Shown here: piece by piece, positions 1-6,936 of the stretch
Layout of the letters: each line of letters opens with the position of its first letter
How positions within the stretch are numbered: the first letter of the stretch is position 1
Source of the DNA: CAZQQN01 sp964549595
GTDB taxonomy: Bacteria; Bacteroidota; Bacteroidia; CAILMK01; CAYYUA01
Direction: 5' to 3'
Assembly: GCA_964549595.1 (NCBI GenBank)
Contig: CAZJWK010000079.1
Span: 1 to 13,562, forward strand
Length of the DNA stretch: 13,562 nt
The notes under the pieces: model-generated
The model's database searches: none
What the model saw: only the letters and a program-made list of their open reading frames with translations
Told to the model about the DNA's origin: nothing
Made by a program: the position numbers and the translations under genes

Positions 1-157
1 AAGATGGATAAACCTTGGAGATTCCTGAACTTCATCCACAAAAATCTCCCACTAATCAAGCGATTTTTTAATAGTCTGAAAATCCATTTTTATGAAAACC
101 ATAACATACTCTTTAATTTGGATGCTTTATGGCTTTTGATAATAAAAAACCGGATCT

Positions 158-1408
158 ATGTCAAAATTCCTGACACTCTTTTTATTCGTCCTTATCACCA
201 ACCTTGCCTTTGCCCAAAGCGATTCGGGCAACCTGGACAAATTTTTGCAGGATGCCGTGCAGGCCATGCCCGGTAACAGCGGAAACGATTACCAGGAACC
301 GGCCGAAAAGGATTTAAAAACATGGGATACCCTCCTCAATGCCCTTTTTGCAAGAGACATTACGCAAGCCCGAACCAGGGCTGATTCACTTAATTACCAA
401 GTGATCCGGTTCATGGATACGACTTTCGCCAAAAATAAAGACTACTTTATCCTTAAGGAGCAACAACCGGCTAAAAACCATTGGGGGCTTTACGTATGGA
501 ATCCGGATCCCTGCCGTGAAAAATTGATCCTACAGGCCCCGCACCCCAAGTTTGACCTGAATACCGGGGACCAGGCCGCCTTTTGTTTCAAGCGACTGAA
601 TGCGCGGGCTTTGTTTTTGAGTGGGACTCATCGGTGTAACCATGACACGGCATCTACTTGTTCAGGAAAGACAGGCGTTTGCAGTAATAGCAAAGAAGCC
701 TATCGGATTTCCGATATGGCGCATAACACCCAAAGCATCTACCAGCAATCCACCCAAAATTTTAACCAAACCTATGACAGCGGGGTATTTGTGCAGTTAC
801 ACGGTTTTGCCAAGGATGCCAATGACCCGTATGTCATTTTAAGCAACGGTACACGGGATGAACCCGCCAATGATTATGCCGGCCGGATCAAATCGGCCTT
901 ACAGCAAGCCGATACATCCTTAACCTTCAAAATGGGGCATCGAGATACGGCATGGGACCGCTTGCTCGGCTTTACCAATGTGCAGGGCCGGCTGATCAAT
1001 GGCAGCCCGGATCCCTGTAACCAAAATGCGCAGTCGAGTGAGGGACGCTTTGTGCACATCGAACAGGAGAAATCGAAATTAAGGGCGGACAGCATGGCCT
1101 GGTCAACCATGTACCAAGCTTTATCCAATGTATTTGAGTGTTCAAGTAATCCTCAGGCCATTCATCCTGAAAAAGATAATTCGTTTGTTATTATTTATCC
1201 CAACCCCACCAACGGGTCTGTGAACATAAAAGCCCGGCAACTGCAAAGCGTAAAGGTTTATGACAACTACGGAAGATTGGTAAAACGCTACAAATTCGAG
1301 AAGACTGATCATCGGCATATCAACCTGCCTTCCCTTCCTGGGGGTGTTTATTTCTTGCGGTTAACCCAAAATCATCAAACCACCACAAAAACCATCGTAG
1401 TGAAATAA
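158..1408 (+). CDS. Secreted T9SS-sorted protein, candidate metal-dependent hydrolase
   Basis: The 416-residue product starts with a signal peptide (hydrophobic residues 4-18, likely cut after AFA at 17-19). It ends in a typical type A T9SS sorting domain at about 343-416 (IYPNPTNG at 346-353, then a Y/G-rich beta pattern and a basic IVVK tail), so it should cross the outer membrane by type IX secretion. The middle (about 100-325) matches no family I can name with certainty. It carries spaced polar motifs that look like a metal site: APHPKFD (127-133), GTHRC (156-160), QLHGF (213-217), GHRDT (260-264) and HIEQE (300-304). The PH...HR...QLHGF...E order recalls N-formylglutamate amidohydrolase-like and poly-gamma-glutamate hydrolase-like zinc folds, which is inference. 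Seven or more cysteines after the signal peptide fit an extracytoplasmic, disulfide-bonded protein. The ATG at 158 is chosen because it directly precedes the signal peptide. The 157 bases upstream show no gene and no clear promoter. Confidence 0.85.
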   Translation: MSKFLTLFLFVLITNLAFAQSDSGNLDKFLQDAVQAMPGNSGNDYQEPAEKDLKTWDTLLNALFARDITQARTRADSLNYQVIRFMDTTFAKNKDYFILKEQQPAKNHWGLYVWNPDPCREKLILQAPHPKFDLNTGDQAAFCFKRLNARALFLSGTHRCNHDTASTCSGKTGVCSNSKEAYRISDMAHNTQSIYQQSTQNFNQTYDSGVFVQLHGFAKDANDPYVILSNGTRDEPANDYAGRIKSALQQADTSLTFKMGHRDTAWDRLLGFTNVQGRLINGSPDPCNQNAQSSEGRFVHIEQEKSKLRADSMAWSTMYQALSNVFECSSNPQAIHPEKDNSFVIIYPNPTNGSVNIKARQLQSVKVYDNYGRLVKRYKFEKTDHRHINLPSLPGGVYFLRLTQNHQTTTKTIVVK

Positions 1409-1542
1409 AAAATTGAGACCTAAACCCCTTGTTACCGAGTGCTTACTTTCCTTCCTAACAGCGCTTAGCCTACTAATCGTAGTCAATCCATCATTCCGGC
1501 AATTTTTTCGATTTTTGTAGGTAGCATCATAAACCTTGCTAT

Positions 1543-2904
1543 ATGCCCACTTTACAAACCCTTTTAAAACCCCAGGGTGAGCTTAACCAACGGCAATTTC
1601 TGGTATGGGGCTTGGTGTTGTTTGTGGTGAAATACCTGATCGATCGGGTAGTGAGCCTGGTCTTTTTTGGCCGCTATTGGATGATCTGGGATTATTTCAT
1701 TCAGCCGGACCAATTACTGATCACCGAACTTTCTCCTGCAGATATCATTTTTTATGGGGTTTTGGCTTTGATTTCACTACCTTTCATTTATGTAGGCACC
1801 TTGTTTTGCATCAAACGGCTAAGGAATGCTGGTTTATCAGCTTGGTGGGTTTTGCTGTTTTTCATACCGGGGATGAATTTTCTCTTATTCATTGTGCTGG
1901 CAGCCATTCCACCGGGTAATTATAGAAAGACCCCATCCTCCGCCAAATGGTTAGATAAGATATTACCGCAAAGCCAAAAAGGGTTGATATTTTTTTCCGT
2001 AGGCTTTGTGGTACTCATTGCCACGGCTATTGCCTGGTTCGGATTAAAAATATTGGGGACTTATGGTTGGGGGGTTTTTATGGGCCTACCATTTTTCCTG
2101 GGGTTTAGCACCGTGCTTTTTACCGCTTACCGCAAGCCCATATCCCTCTGGGAATCGCTCCAGGTCACTTTCCTGTCATTAGCAACTTTTGGCGGACTGG
2201 TCGTAGTTTTAGCCCTTGAAGGCATTCTTTGCGTACTTATGGCTTTTCCCATAGGGCTTGCACTGGCTTTTCTGGGTGCCTTCTTAGCTTGGGGAATCCG
2301 GCAATTTAACCGGGAAACCGGCCATATCCAAATCAACCTTGGCGTGATGCTACTGCTGTTGATGGTAATGGCCTCCTTCCAGCAAAGAACACCACCAATT
2401 TTCATGGTTCAGAGTTCGGTAACTATTGAGGAACCGCCATCGAAAGTATGGGAAGCCTTAATCAATTTTAAACCCTTAGAAGAGCCGAAACATCCCCTGT
2501 TTCAAATGGGTATTGCTTTCCCCACAAAGGCTTCCATTGAAGGAAAGGGAACACAAGCAGTCAGGCATTGCGTATTCAATACGGGTGCATTTGTGGAACC
2601 GATTACTACTTGGCAAAAACCCCATAAGCTGGCTTTTGACGTCAAAAGTCAGCCCAGACCGCTAACGGAGCTGTCGCCTTACCAAAACCTTAACATTCCC
2701 CATCTGAAGGGTTATTTTAGATCGGAAAAAGGCGCTTTTATACTAAAGCAAGAAGGCAAAGCAAAAACCAGACTTATCGGGAAAACCTGGTGCCGGCAAT
2801 CTATTTGGCCGAATTCCTATTGGTACTTGTGGACAAACTACATCGTACATCAAATTCATAACCGGGTATTAACAGGCATTAAAGCCCAGGCAGAAATGCA
2901 ATAA
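1543..2904 (+). CDS. DUF805-like membrane region fused to SRPBCC (START-like) domain
   Basis: The 453-residue protein has two parts. Residues 1-125 look like a DUF805 domain: a start of the type 'GxLNRxxFLxWG', three hydrophobic spans (about 20-43, 66-88, 100-121), and the signature CIKRLRNAGLSAWW just before the third span. Four or more further membrane spans fill about 145-282. From about 288 to 450 the protein is soluble and fits the SRPBCC/polyketide-cyclase fold: it opens with VTIEEPPSKVWEALINF, then has a conserved-looking AFVEPITTWQKPHKLAFDV, HLKGYF and a C-terminal amphipathic helix beginning near YIVHQIHNRVL. SRPBCC domains bind hydrophobic ligands in a helix-grip cavity; the ligand here is unknown. 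The SRPBCC part would lie on one face of the inner membrane. It stands alone, 134 bp after the previous gene and converging on the next. Domain calls are from recognised patterns; the function is not known. Confidence 0.87.
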   Translation: MPTLQTLLKPQGELNQRQFLVWGLVLFVVKYLIDRVVSLVFFGRYWMIWDYFIQPDQLLITELSPADIIFYGVLALISLPFIYVGTLFCIKRLRNAGLSAWWVLLFFIPGMNFLLFIVLAAIPPGNYRKTPSSAKWLDKILPQSQKGLIFFSVGFVVLIATAIAWFGLKILGTYGWGVFMGLPFFLGFSTVLFTAYRKPISLWESLQVTFLSLATFGGLVVVLALEGILCVLMAFPIGLALAFLGAFLAWGIRQFNRETGHIQINLGVMLLLLMVMASFQQRTPPIFMVQSSVTIEEPPSKVWEALINFKPLEEPKHPLFQMGIAFPTKASIEGKGTQAVRHCVFNTGAFVEPITTWQKPHKLAFDVKSQPRPLTELSPYQNLNIPHLKGYFRSEKGAFILKQEGKAKTRLIGKTWCRQSIWPNSYWYLWTNYIVHQIHNRVLTGIKAQAEMQ

Positions 2905-2944
2905 AGTCGTTATTGGAAAGTATGGGCCTCCTATCCATTCTTTA

Positions 2945-3975
2945 TCACTCTTCCCGATGCCATTTCATGTACTTCGGAAGGTTTTTCTTATAGGTTTTAG
3001 CGTCCCATTCTATATCCCAATTGGTTAAGTAAAGATCCATTGGCGGTAGCCCCACTTTTTTTCTCCGTTTTTTCAGGGTCATCGGATTACGCAAGGGTTT
3101 GACATAATTTTGTTCACTTTCTTCATGATAGCCGATCTGAGTCCCGTAGACCTGTTTTTGCCCGGTATTGACAGCCACACGGTCTACGAACATAGCCATA
3201 TCAGAGGAATCGATTTTTCCCGTTTTAGCCGCTTTACGGACCTCGGGTAAATGTTCCTCTTGCCACTCAGGGTTGTGGTCAGCATGTTGAAGAACCAAAA
3301 ATATCGTTTCACTGCCCTCTTCGCCAACCTGTTTCCGAAAAGGCCATCCCCTTTCTTCCAGGATTTTTTCCACTTTTATTTGGTTAAGGGAATCCAGCCT
3401 TTTCTGCTTATCCCATAAGGCATTCAGCGTATCGGAATTTCGCCCATAATTGAGTTTTACCGGGTCGGTCAAACCCCTAATCCTTTGATCCTGCCGGTAA
3501 ATTGTGTCTAATTTGGCGAGCAAAGCCGTATCGTGGTTACCCAAGTGTTGCCTTCTGTTTTTTCTTACCATTTGCTTTATCCGGGGATAACGGGGATCAC
3601 CTTTTAAAGACCTCATATGGGGATTGATGACCAATTGATTGATATCCTTATAATTTNNNNNNNNNNNNNNNNNNNNNNNNNNNNNNNNACTAAGGTGAAA
3701 AGCTGCCGGAAAGCTGAGTCCGATTTCCCGGCTCCGGCCCATGCACAAGCTGCGCGGAACCGCCTGTTGTTGTTAACGCCTTCTTCCTTCATGTCAAAGG
3801 CTTTCATGTACCACTTAGCAGCTTTCCGGTATTGGTGGTCAAAAAACAAGTCCTGCGCTTTTCGGACCTTTTTCAGGTATTGCTCGGTCAAAGAGTCATG
3901 TGGGCAAGAACCCAGCACAGCAATAGGACTTATCAAAACCCCAATGGTAACCAGAAAGCTTTTACTTATTTTCAT
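2945..3975 (-). CDS. DUF6624 protein with TPR-like N-terminus, probable lipoprotein (interrupted by assembly gap)
   Basis: Two minus-strand reading frames belong to one gene. The first (from ATG at 3975) gives a signal peptide ending in VLGSC, a plausible Bacteroidota lipobox with Cys24, then a TPR-like helical stretch (YLKKVRKAQDLFFDHQYRKA, AFRQLFTLV). The second runs from the N block to the stop at 2945 and carries a DUF6624-type C-terminus: ILEERGWP, VGEEGSETIFLVLQHAD, LPEVRKAAKTGKID, DRVAVNTGQKQVYGTQIG and KRRKKVGLPPMDLYL. TPR-plus-DUF6624 is a common Bacteroidota architecture, and 'AF..L...(gap)NYKDI' matches how the linker usually reads. The frames do not join across 32 N; a gap length divisible by 3 would restore one frame, so I read this as a wrong gap size rather than a true frameshift. 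It lies 109 bp downstream of the small TPR gene on the same strand. Molecular function is unknown. Confidence 0.75.
3657..3688. other. Assembly gap (32 N)
   Basis: There are 32 consecutive undetermined bases inside the DUF6624 gene. The flanking reading frames on the minus strand are consistent with one another only if the true gap length is a multiple of three, so the number 32 is probably an estimate. Confidence 0.99.
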
Positions 3976-4084
3976 GATTCATTAGCTCGCTTGGTTAACC
4001 CATCATTGTTGAATCCGGAGTTTTACTTTTCCCATTCCATAAAGCCACCGCCTTCCAAAACGCTATTACTTTGCCGGCCTAATG

Positions 4085-4402
4085 TTAATCCTCCTCTGCA
4101 ATTCCTTTTGCTTCCTGCAATTCTTCCAGTGTCTTTTGGTTTTGTTGCCTTTGGGCTACTTCCATTCCCTTATCGTAAACTTGCAGGGCTTCCTGGTTTC
4201 TGCCCATTTCCTCCTTCAGCTTACCCAGTTGGTAATAGGTAGCCAGGTATTCAGGATCCTTGTTCCGGACCAATTCCAGGTAATTATGGGCTTGTTTAAG
4301 GTCACCGGCTTTCCAATACTCCAGACCGATGCCATAATTGAGAAAGGAATCGTCCGGATAGGCCTCCACCATCTCCAGCATTTTGCTTAAACGATTTTCC
4401 AT
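4085..4402 (-). CDS. Small tetratricopeptide-repeat protein
   Basis: The 105-residue protein is made of about two TPR units plus a capping helix. Unit 1 spans about 19-52 (FLNYGIGLEYWKAGDLKQA with Y/G/A spacing, ending in DPEY). Unit 2 spans about 53-86 (LATYYQLGKLKEEMGRNQEA then LQVYDKG). A charged C-terminal helix follows. No signal peptide is seen, so it is likely cytoplasmic and acts as a protein-protein adaptor. An upstream in-frame ATG at 4489 exists, but it would lie inside the divergent etfB gene and add non-TPR sequence, so the ATG at 4402 (MENRLSKML) is chosen. It faces etfB across only 47 bp. The partner is unknown; alternatives within the TPR superfamily cannot be separated. Confidence 0.85.
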   Translation of the reverse strand: MENRLSKMLEMVEAYPDDSFLNYGIGLEYWKAGDLKQAHNYLELVRNKDPEYLATYYQLGKLKEEMGRNQEALQVYDKGMEVAQRQQNQKTLEELQEAKGIAEED

Positions 4403-4419
4403 GATTGTCGTTTTTTTGT

Positions 4420-4427
4420 TACGTTTG
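4420..4427 (+). promoter_or_regulatory. Bacteroidota-type -7 box (TAnnTTTG) upstream of etfB
   Basis: TACGTTTG matches the Bacteroidota sigma-ABfr -7 consensus TAnnTTTG exactly. It lies 22 bp before the etfB ATG in the 47-bp divergent spacer, giving a short leader of roughly 15 nt. I see no well-spaced -33 TTTG; the upstream region overlaps the start of the TPR gene. No matching box was found for the opposite direction. Confidence 0.5.
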
Positions 4428-4449
4428 CACCACAATAAAAAGCGAAGGT

Positions 4450-5187
4450 ATGAAAATACTGCTTTGTTTAAGCTCCACACCGGATACAACCTCCAAAATA
4501 AAGTTTACATCCGATAAGAGCAGCTTAGATACCGAAGGCATTCAATTTGTCATCAATCCGTACGATGACCATGCCCTGGGCAGTGCTATGGAATTGAAAG
4601 AGCAGCACAATGCCGGCTTAACAGTCATTCATGTGGGGGAATCCGATGCGGATCAGGTCATAAGGAAGGCGTTGGCCATCGGTGCGGATGATGCCATACG
4701 GATCAATGCTCATCCCCATGATGCCCACTTTGTGGCTAAGCAAATTGCGGCTAACGTGAACCCGCAGGATTATGATTTAATATATACCGGCCGGGAGTCC
4801 ATTGATTACAATGGAAGCCAGGTTACTGATCTTTTGGCGGAATACCTGCAAATCCCCTCGGTTCACTTCGTTAAAAATATCCAATTTGACGGGGACAATG
4901 CCATTTTCAACCGTTTTATTGACGGCGGTTCGGAAAAAGTCAAAACCAGCAAACCGGCTGTCATTAGCTCCACCAAGGAATTAGCCGAATGGCGCATCCC
5001 CAATATGAGGGGCATTATGCAGGCCAAGAAAAAACCGTTGGAGGTGGTTGAACCGGTAGAAGCCTCTGCCTATACCGATTTTGTTGAGTTTGAACCTCCG
5101 AAGGAGAAAGGCGAGTGTCAATTCATTGACCCGGAAGAAGCGGAAAAGCTCATTGATATTTTACACGACCAGGAAAAAGTGATTTAA
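4450..5187 (+). CDS. etfB: Electron transfer flavoprotein beta subunit
   Basis: EtfB is the smaller subunit of the heterodimeric electron transfer flavoprotein. It holds structural AMP and helps pass electrons from acyl-CoA and related dehydrogenases towards ETF:quinone oxidoreductase and the respiratory chain. The 245-residue length is normal for the family. Visible hallmarks are the N-terminal MKILLCLS strand, INPYDDHA (35-42), KALAIGADDAIRI (73-85), the nucleotide-binding stretch TGRESIDYNGSQV (113-125), the LP..V-type segment after it, and the C-terminal PNMRGIMQAKKKPLEV region (184-199). An in-frame ATG at 4405 would add 15 residues with no family counterpart and would sit before the promoter box, so ATG 4450 is used. 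It is 11 bp upstream of etfA and almost certainly cotranscribed with it. Confidence 0.95.
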   Translation: MKILLCLSSTPDTTSKIKFTSDKSSLDTEGIQFVINPYDDHALGSAMELKEQHNAGLTVIHVGESDADQVIRKALAIGADDAIRINAHPHDAHFVAKQIAANVNPQDYDLIYTGRESIDYNGSQVTDLLAEYLQIPSVHFVKNIQFDGDNAIFNRFIDGGSEKVKTSKPAVISSTKELAEWRIPNMRGIMQAKKKPLEVVEPVEASAYTDFVEFEPPKEKGECQFIDPEEAEKLIDILHDQEKVI

Positions 5188-5198
5188 AAACCATAAAT

Positions 5199-6176
5199 AT
5201 GTCCGTTTTAGTATATGCTGAAAATTGGGATGGGCATTTCAAGAAACCCACTTTCGAGGCGGTATCCTTTGCCACGGATGCAGCCCAAAAGCTAAATAAA
5301 GACTTAACCGCCCTTATCATTGGTGATGTGGCAGATGACGAAGCCAAAAAACTTGGCCAATACGGTATTCAACACATCATTCGGGTGAACCGGGATGACC
5401 TAAGCAATTTTTCCCCGCAACACTATGCCAGTGTATTGGCCCAGGTTACCCAAAACTTAGGGGCTGAAGTGGTCGTACTGCCCAGTAATTTCAATGGAAA
5501 ATCTCTGGGTCCGCGAACAGCCGCAAAACTGGATTCCGGTCTTGTAAGCGGTGTGACTTCCTACGCCTACACCGATAATGGATTTATGGTACGGAAGCCG
5601 GTTTTTTCCAGTAAAGGATTCGCCTACGTCAAGATCAATACAGAGATTAAAATGGTATCCATAGAGCCCAATTCGCTGGGCTTTGAGGAAAAACCGGTTG
5701 AAACAAGTATCGAGGATCAGGATCTTCAGCCGGAAGATCAAGGTTTCACCTACGAGGTGCTGGAACAAGAAAAAGAAACCGGTAAGGTGCCTTTGAATGA
5801 GGCAGAGAAAGTGGTTTCCGGCGGAAGAGGAATGAAAGGACCGGAAAACTGGCATTATTTAGAAGCGCTGGCAGAGGCGCTCGGGGCCTCCACAGCCTGT
5901 TCCAAACCCGTTTCTGATATGGAATGGCGCCCCCATTCCGAACATGTGGGGCAAACCGGAACAACCATCAGGCCAAATTTGTATCTGGCCGTTGGGATTT
6001 CGGGCGCTATCCAACACCAAGCTGGCGTAAGCAACAGTAAGATCATTGCAGCCATTAATAAAGACCCGGAAGCACCCATTTTTAAAATCGCTGATTATGC
6101 GATTGTCGGGGACGCCTTTGAGGTCTTACCCAAATTAACCGAAGCCGCCAAAGAAAAAGTGGCCACCGAAGGTTAA
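5199..6176 (+). CDS. etfA: Electron transfer flavoprotein alpha subunit
   Basis: EtfA is the FAD-carrying subunit of the Etf heterodimer. The 325-residue protein has the expected two-domain form. The N-terminal domain (1-about 190) pairs with EtfB. The C-terminal FAD domain (about 200-320) contains VSGGRGMKG (206-214), the GAS turn (229-231), PHSEHVGQTGTTIRP (245-259), GISGAIQHQAG (266-276), INKDPEAPIF (286-295) and ADYAIVGD (298-305). All of these are the standard FAD-binding elements and appear intact. It follows etfB by 11 bp in one operon. A 93-bp spacer separates it from the next gene; that spacer has no strong terminator, so read-through is plausible. Confidence 0.96.
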   Translation: MSVLVYAENWDGHFKKPTFEAVSFATDAAQKLNKDLTALIIGDVADDEAKKLGQYGIQHIIRVNRDDLSNFSPQHYASVLAQVTQNLGAEVVVLPSNFNGKSLGPRTAAKLDSGLVSGVTSYAYTDNGFMVRKPVFSSKGFAYVKINTEIKMVSIEPNSLGFEEKPVETSIEDQDLQPEDQGFTYEVLEQEKETGKVPLNEAEKVVSGGRGMKGPENWHYLEALAEALGASTACSKPVSDMEWRPHSEHVGQTGTTIRPNLYLAVGISGAIQHQAGVSNSKIIAAINKDPEAPIFKIADYAIVGDAFEVLPKLTEAAKEKVATEG

Positions 6177-6269
6177 GCACCAAATGAATGGCGATTTTGA
6201 TCTATTAATGCAAATAGGGTTTTAGCCCTTCAGGCATTAGGGATAAACTATAAAAAGTAAACTTGGGCA

Positions 6270-6905
6270 ATGGATAGTGAGAAGATAGAATTAAAAATTC
6301 TGGGTATTTCATCAGGCCATACGAATGCCTCCTACACCTTAATCCTGGAAGAAATTGAAGGGAACAGGAAGCTGCCGGTGGTCATTGGTGCTTTTGAAGC
6401 GCAGGCCATTGCGATACAAATAGAAAAAATAGAGCCCCCGAGGCCTATGACGCATGACCTTTTCCGCACTTTTGCTGATTCGTTCGATGTGACGGTAGAT
6501 GAAGTCCTGGTACACAAATTACAGGAAGGGGTCTTTTACGCCAATATTGTTTGTAAAGACCAAAACGGGCATACTCAGGAAATAGATGCCCGAACCTCGG
6601 ATGCCATAGCCATCGGCGTCCGGTTTAATTGTCCCATTTACACTTACGAAAGCATCATGGAAGAAGCCGGCATTTACCTCAGTGAATCCGGTGCTGAAGA
6701 ATTCCAGCAAACAGGCACCCCACCGCAAGCCACTCAGCATGATCCTACGCCTGGCAGTGAGGAAGAATCCGTTAAGGAACAGGATTTAAACAAACTTTCT
6801 ATGAACGAACTGCACGATAAGCTTAGCAAAGCCATTGAATCAGAAGATTATATTATGGCTGCCAAAATAAGGGACGAGATCAATCGCAGAAAAGGAGAAA
6901 CCTGA
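6270..6905 (+). CDS. Bifunctional nuclease (BFN/DUF151) family protein with C-terminal UVR motif
   Basis: Residues 1-about 140 form the BFN (DUF151) domain: LPVVIGAFEAQAIAIQIEK (35-53), the RPMTHDL motif (58-64), FYANIV (89-94) and DARTSDAIAIGVRFN (106-120). Plant and bacterial members have been reported to have nuclease activity, but catalysis in this family is not well settled. An acidic, Gln/Pro-rich linker (about 141-172) leads to a UvrB/UvrC-type UVR motif (about 175-208: MNELHDKLSKAIESEDYIMA, then AKIRDEINRR), which forms a helical hairpin used for protein contacts. This BFN-UVR arrangement is typical of Bacteroidota. No signal peptide is seen, so it is cytoplasmic. The gene sits 93 bp after etfA and 31 bp before a nucleoside transporter, which hints at nucleic-acid salvage or repair (inference). 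Confidence 0.92.
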   Translation: MDSEKIELKILGISSGHTNASYTLILEEIEGNRKLPVVIGAFEAQAIAIQIEKIEPPRPMTHDLFRTFADSFDVTVDEVLVHKLQEGVFYANIVCKDQNGHTQEIDARTSDAIAIGVRFNCPIYTYESIMEEAGIYLSESGAEEFQQTGTPPQATQHDPTPGSEEESVKEQDLNKLSMNELHDKLSKAIESEDYIMAAKIRDEINRRKGET

Positions 6906-6936
6906 CCTAACCTTTTTCACCGTCTTAAACCCGCCT

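Noticed and set aside
4..276. 90-residue open frame at the start of the window
   Set aside because: It overlaps the signal peptide of the T9SS protein in another frame, has no domain pattern, and its C-terminal part is a frame-shifted reading of the real gene.
1500..1530. GATTTTTG near 1511-1518 as a -7 box for the DUF805-SRPBCC gene
   Set aside because: The first base of the TAnnTTTG consensus is wrong, and no TTTG lies at the expected upstream spacing.
3832..4242. 136-residue plus-strand open frame across the two minus-strand TPR genes
   Set aside because: It is antisense to recognisable TPR/lipoprotein sequence and low in complexity, so it is a shadow frame.
5457..5855. 132-residue open frame antisense to etfA
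   Set aside because: etfA is intact with all FAD motifs on the other strand; the antisense frame has no recognisable features.
6200..6245. Short AGGG...CCCT hairpin between etfA and the BFN gene as a terminator
   Set aside because: The stem is only 4 bp with no U-tract, too weak to call.
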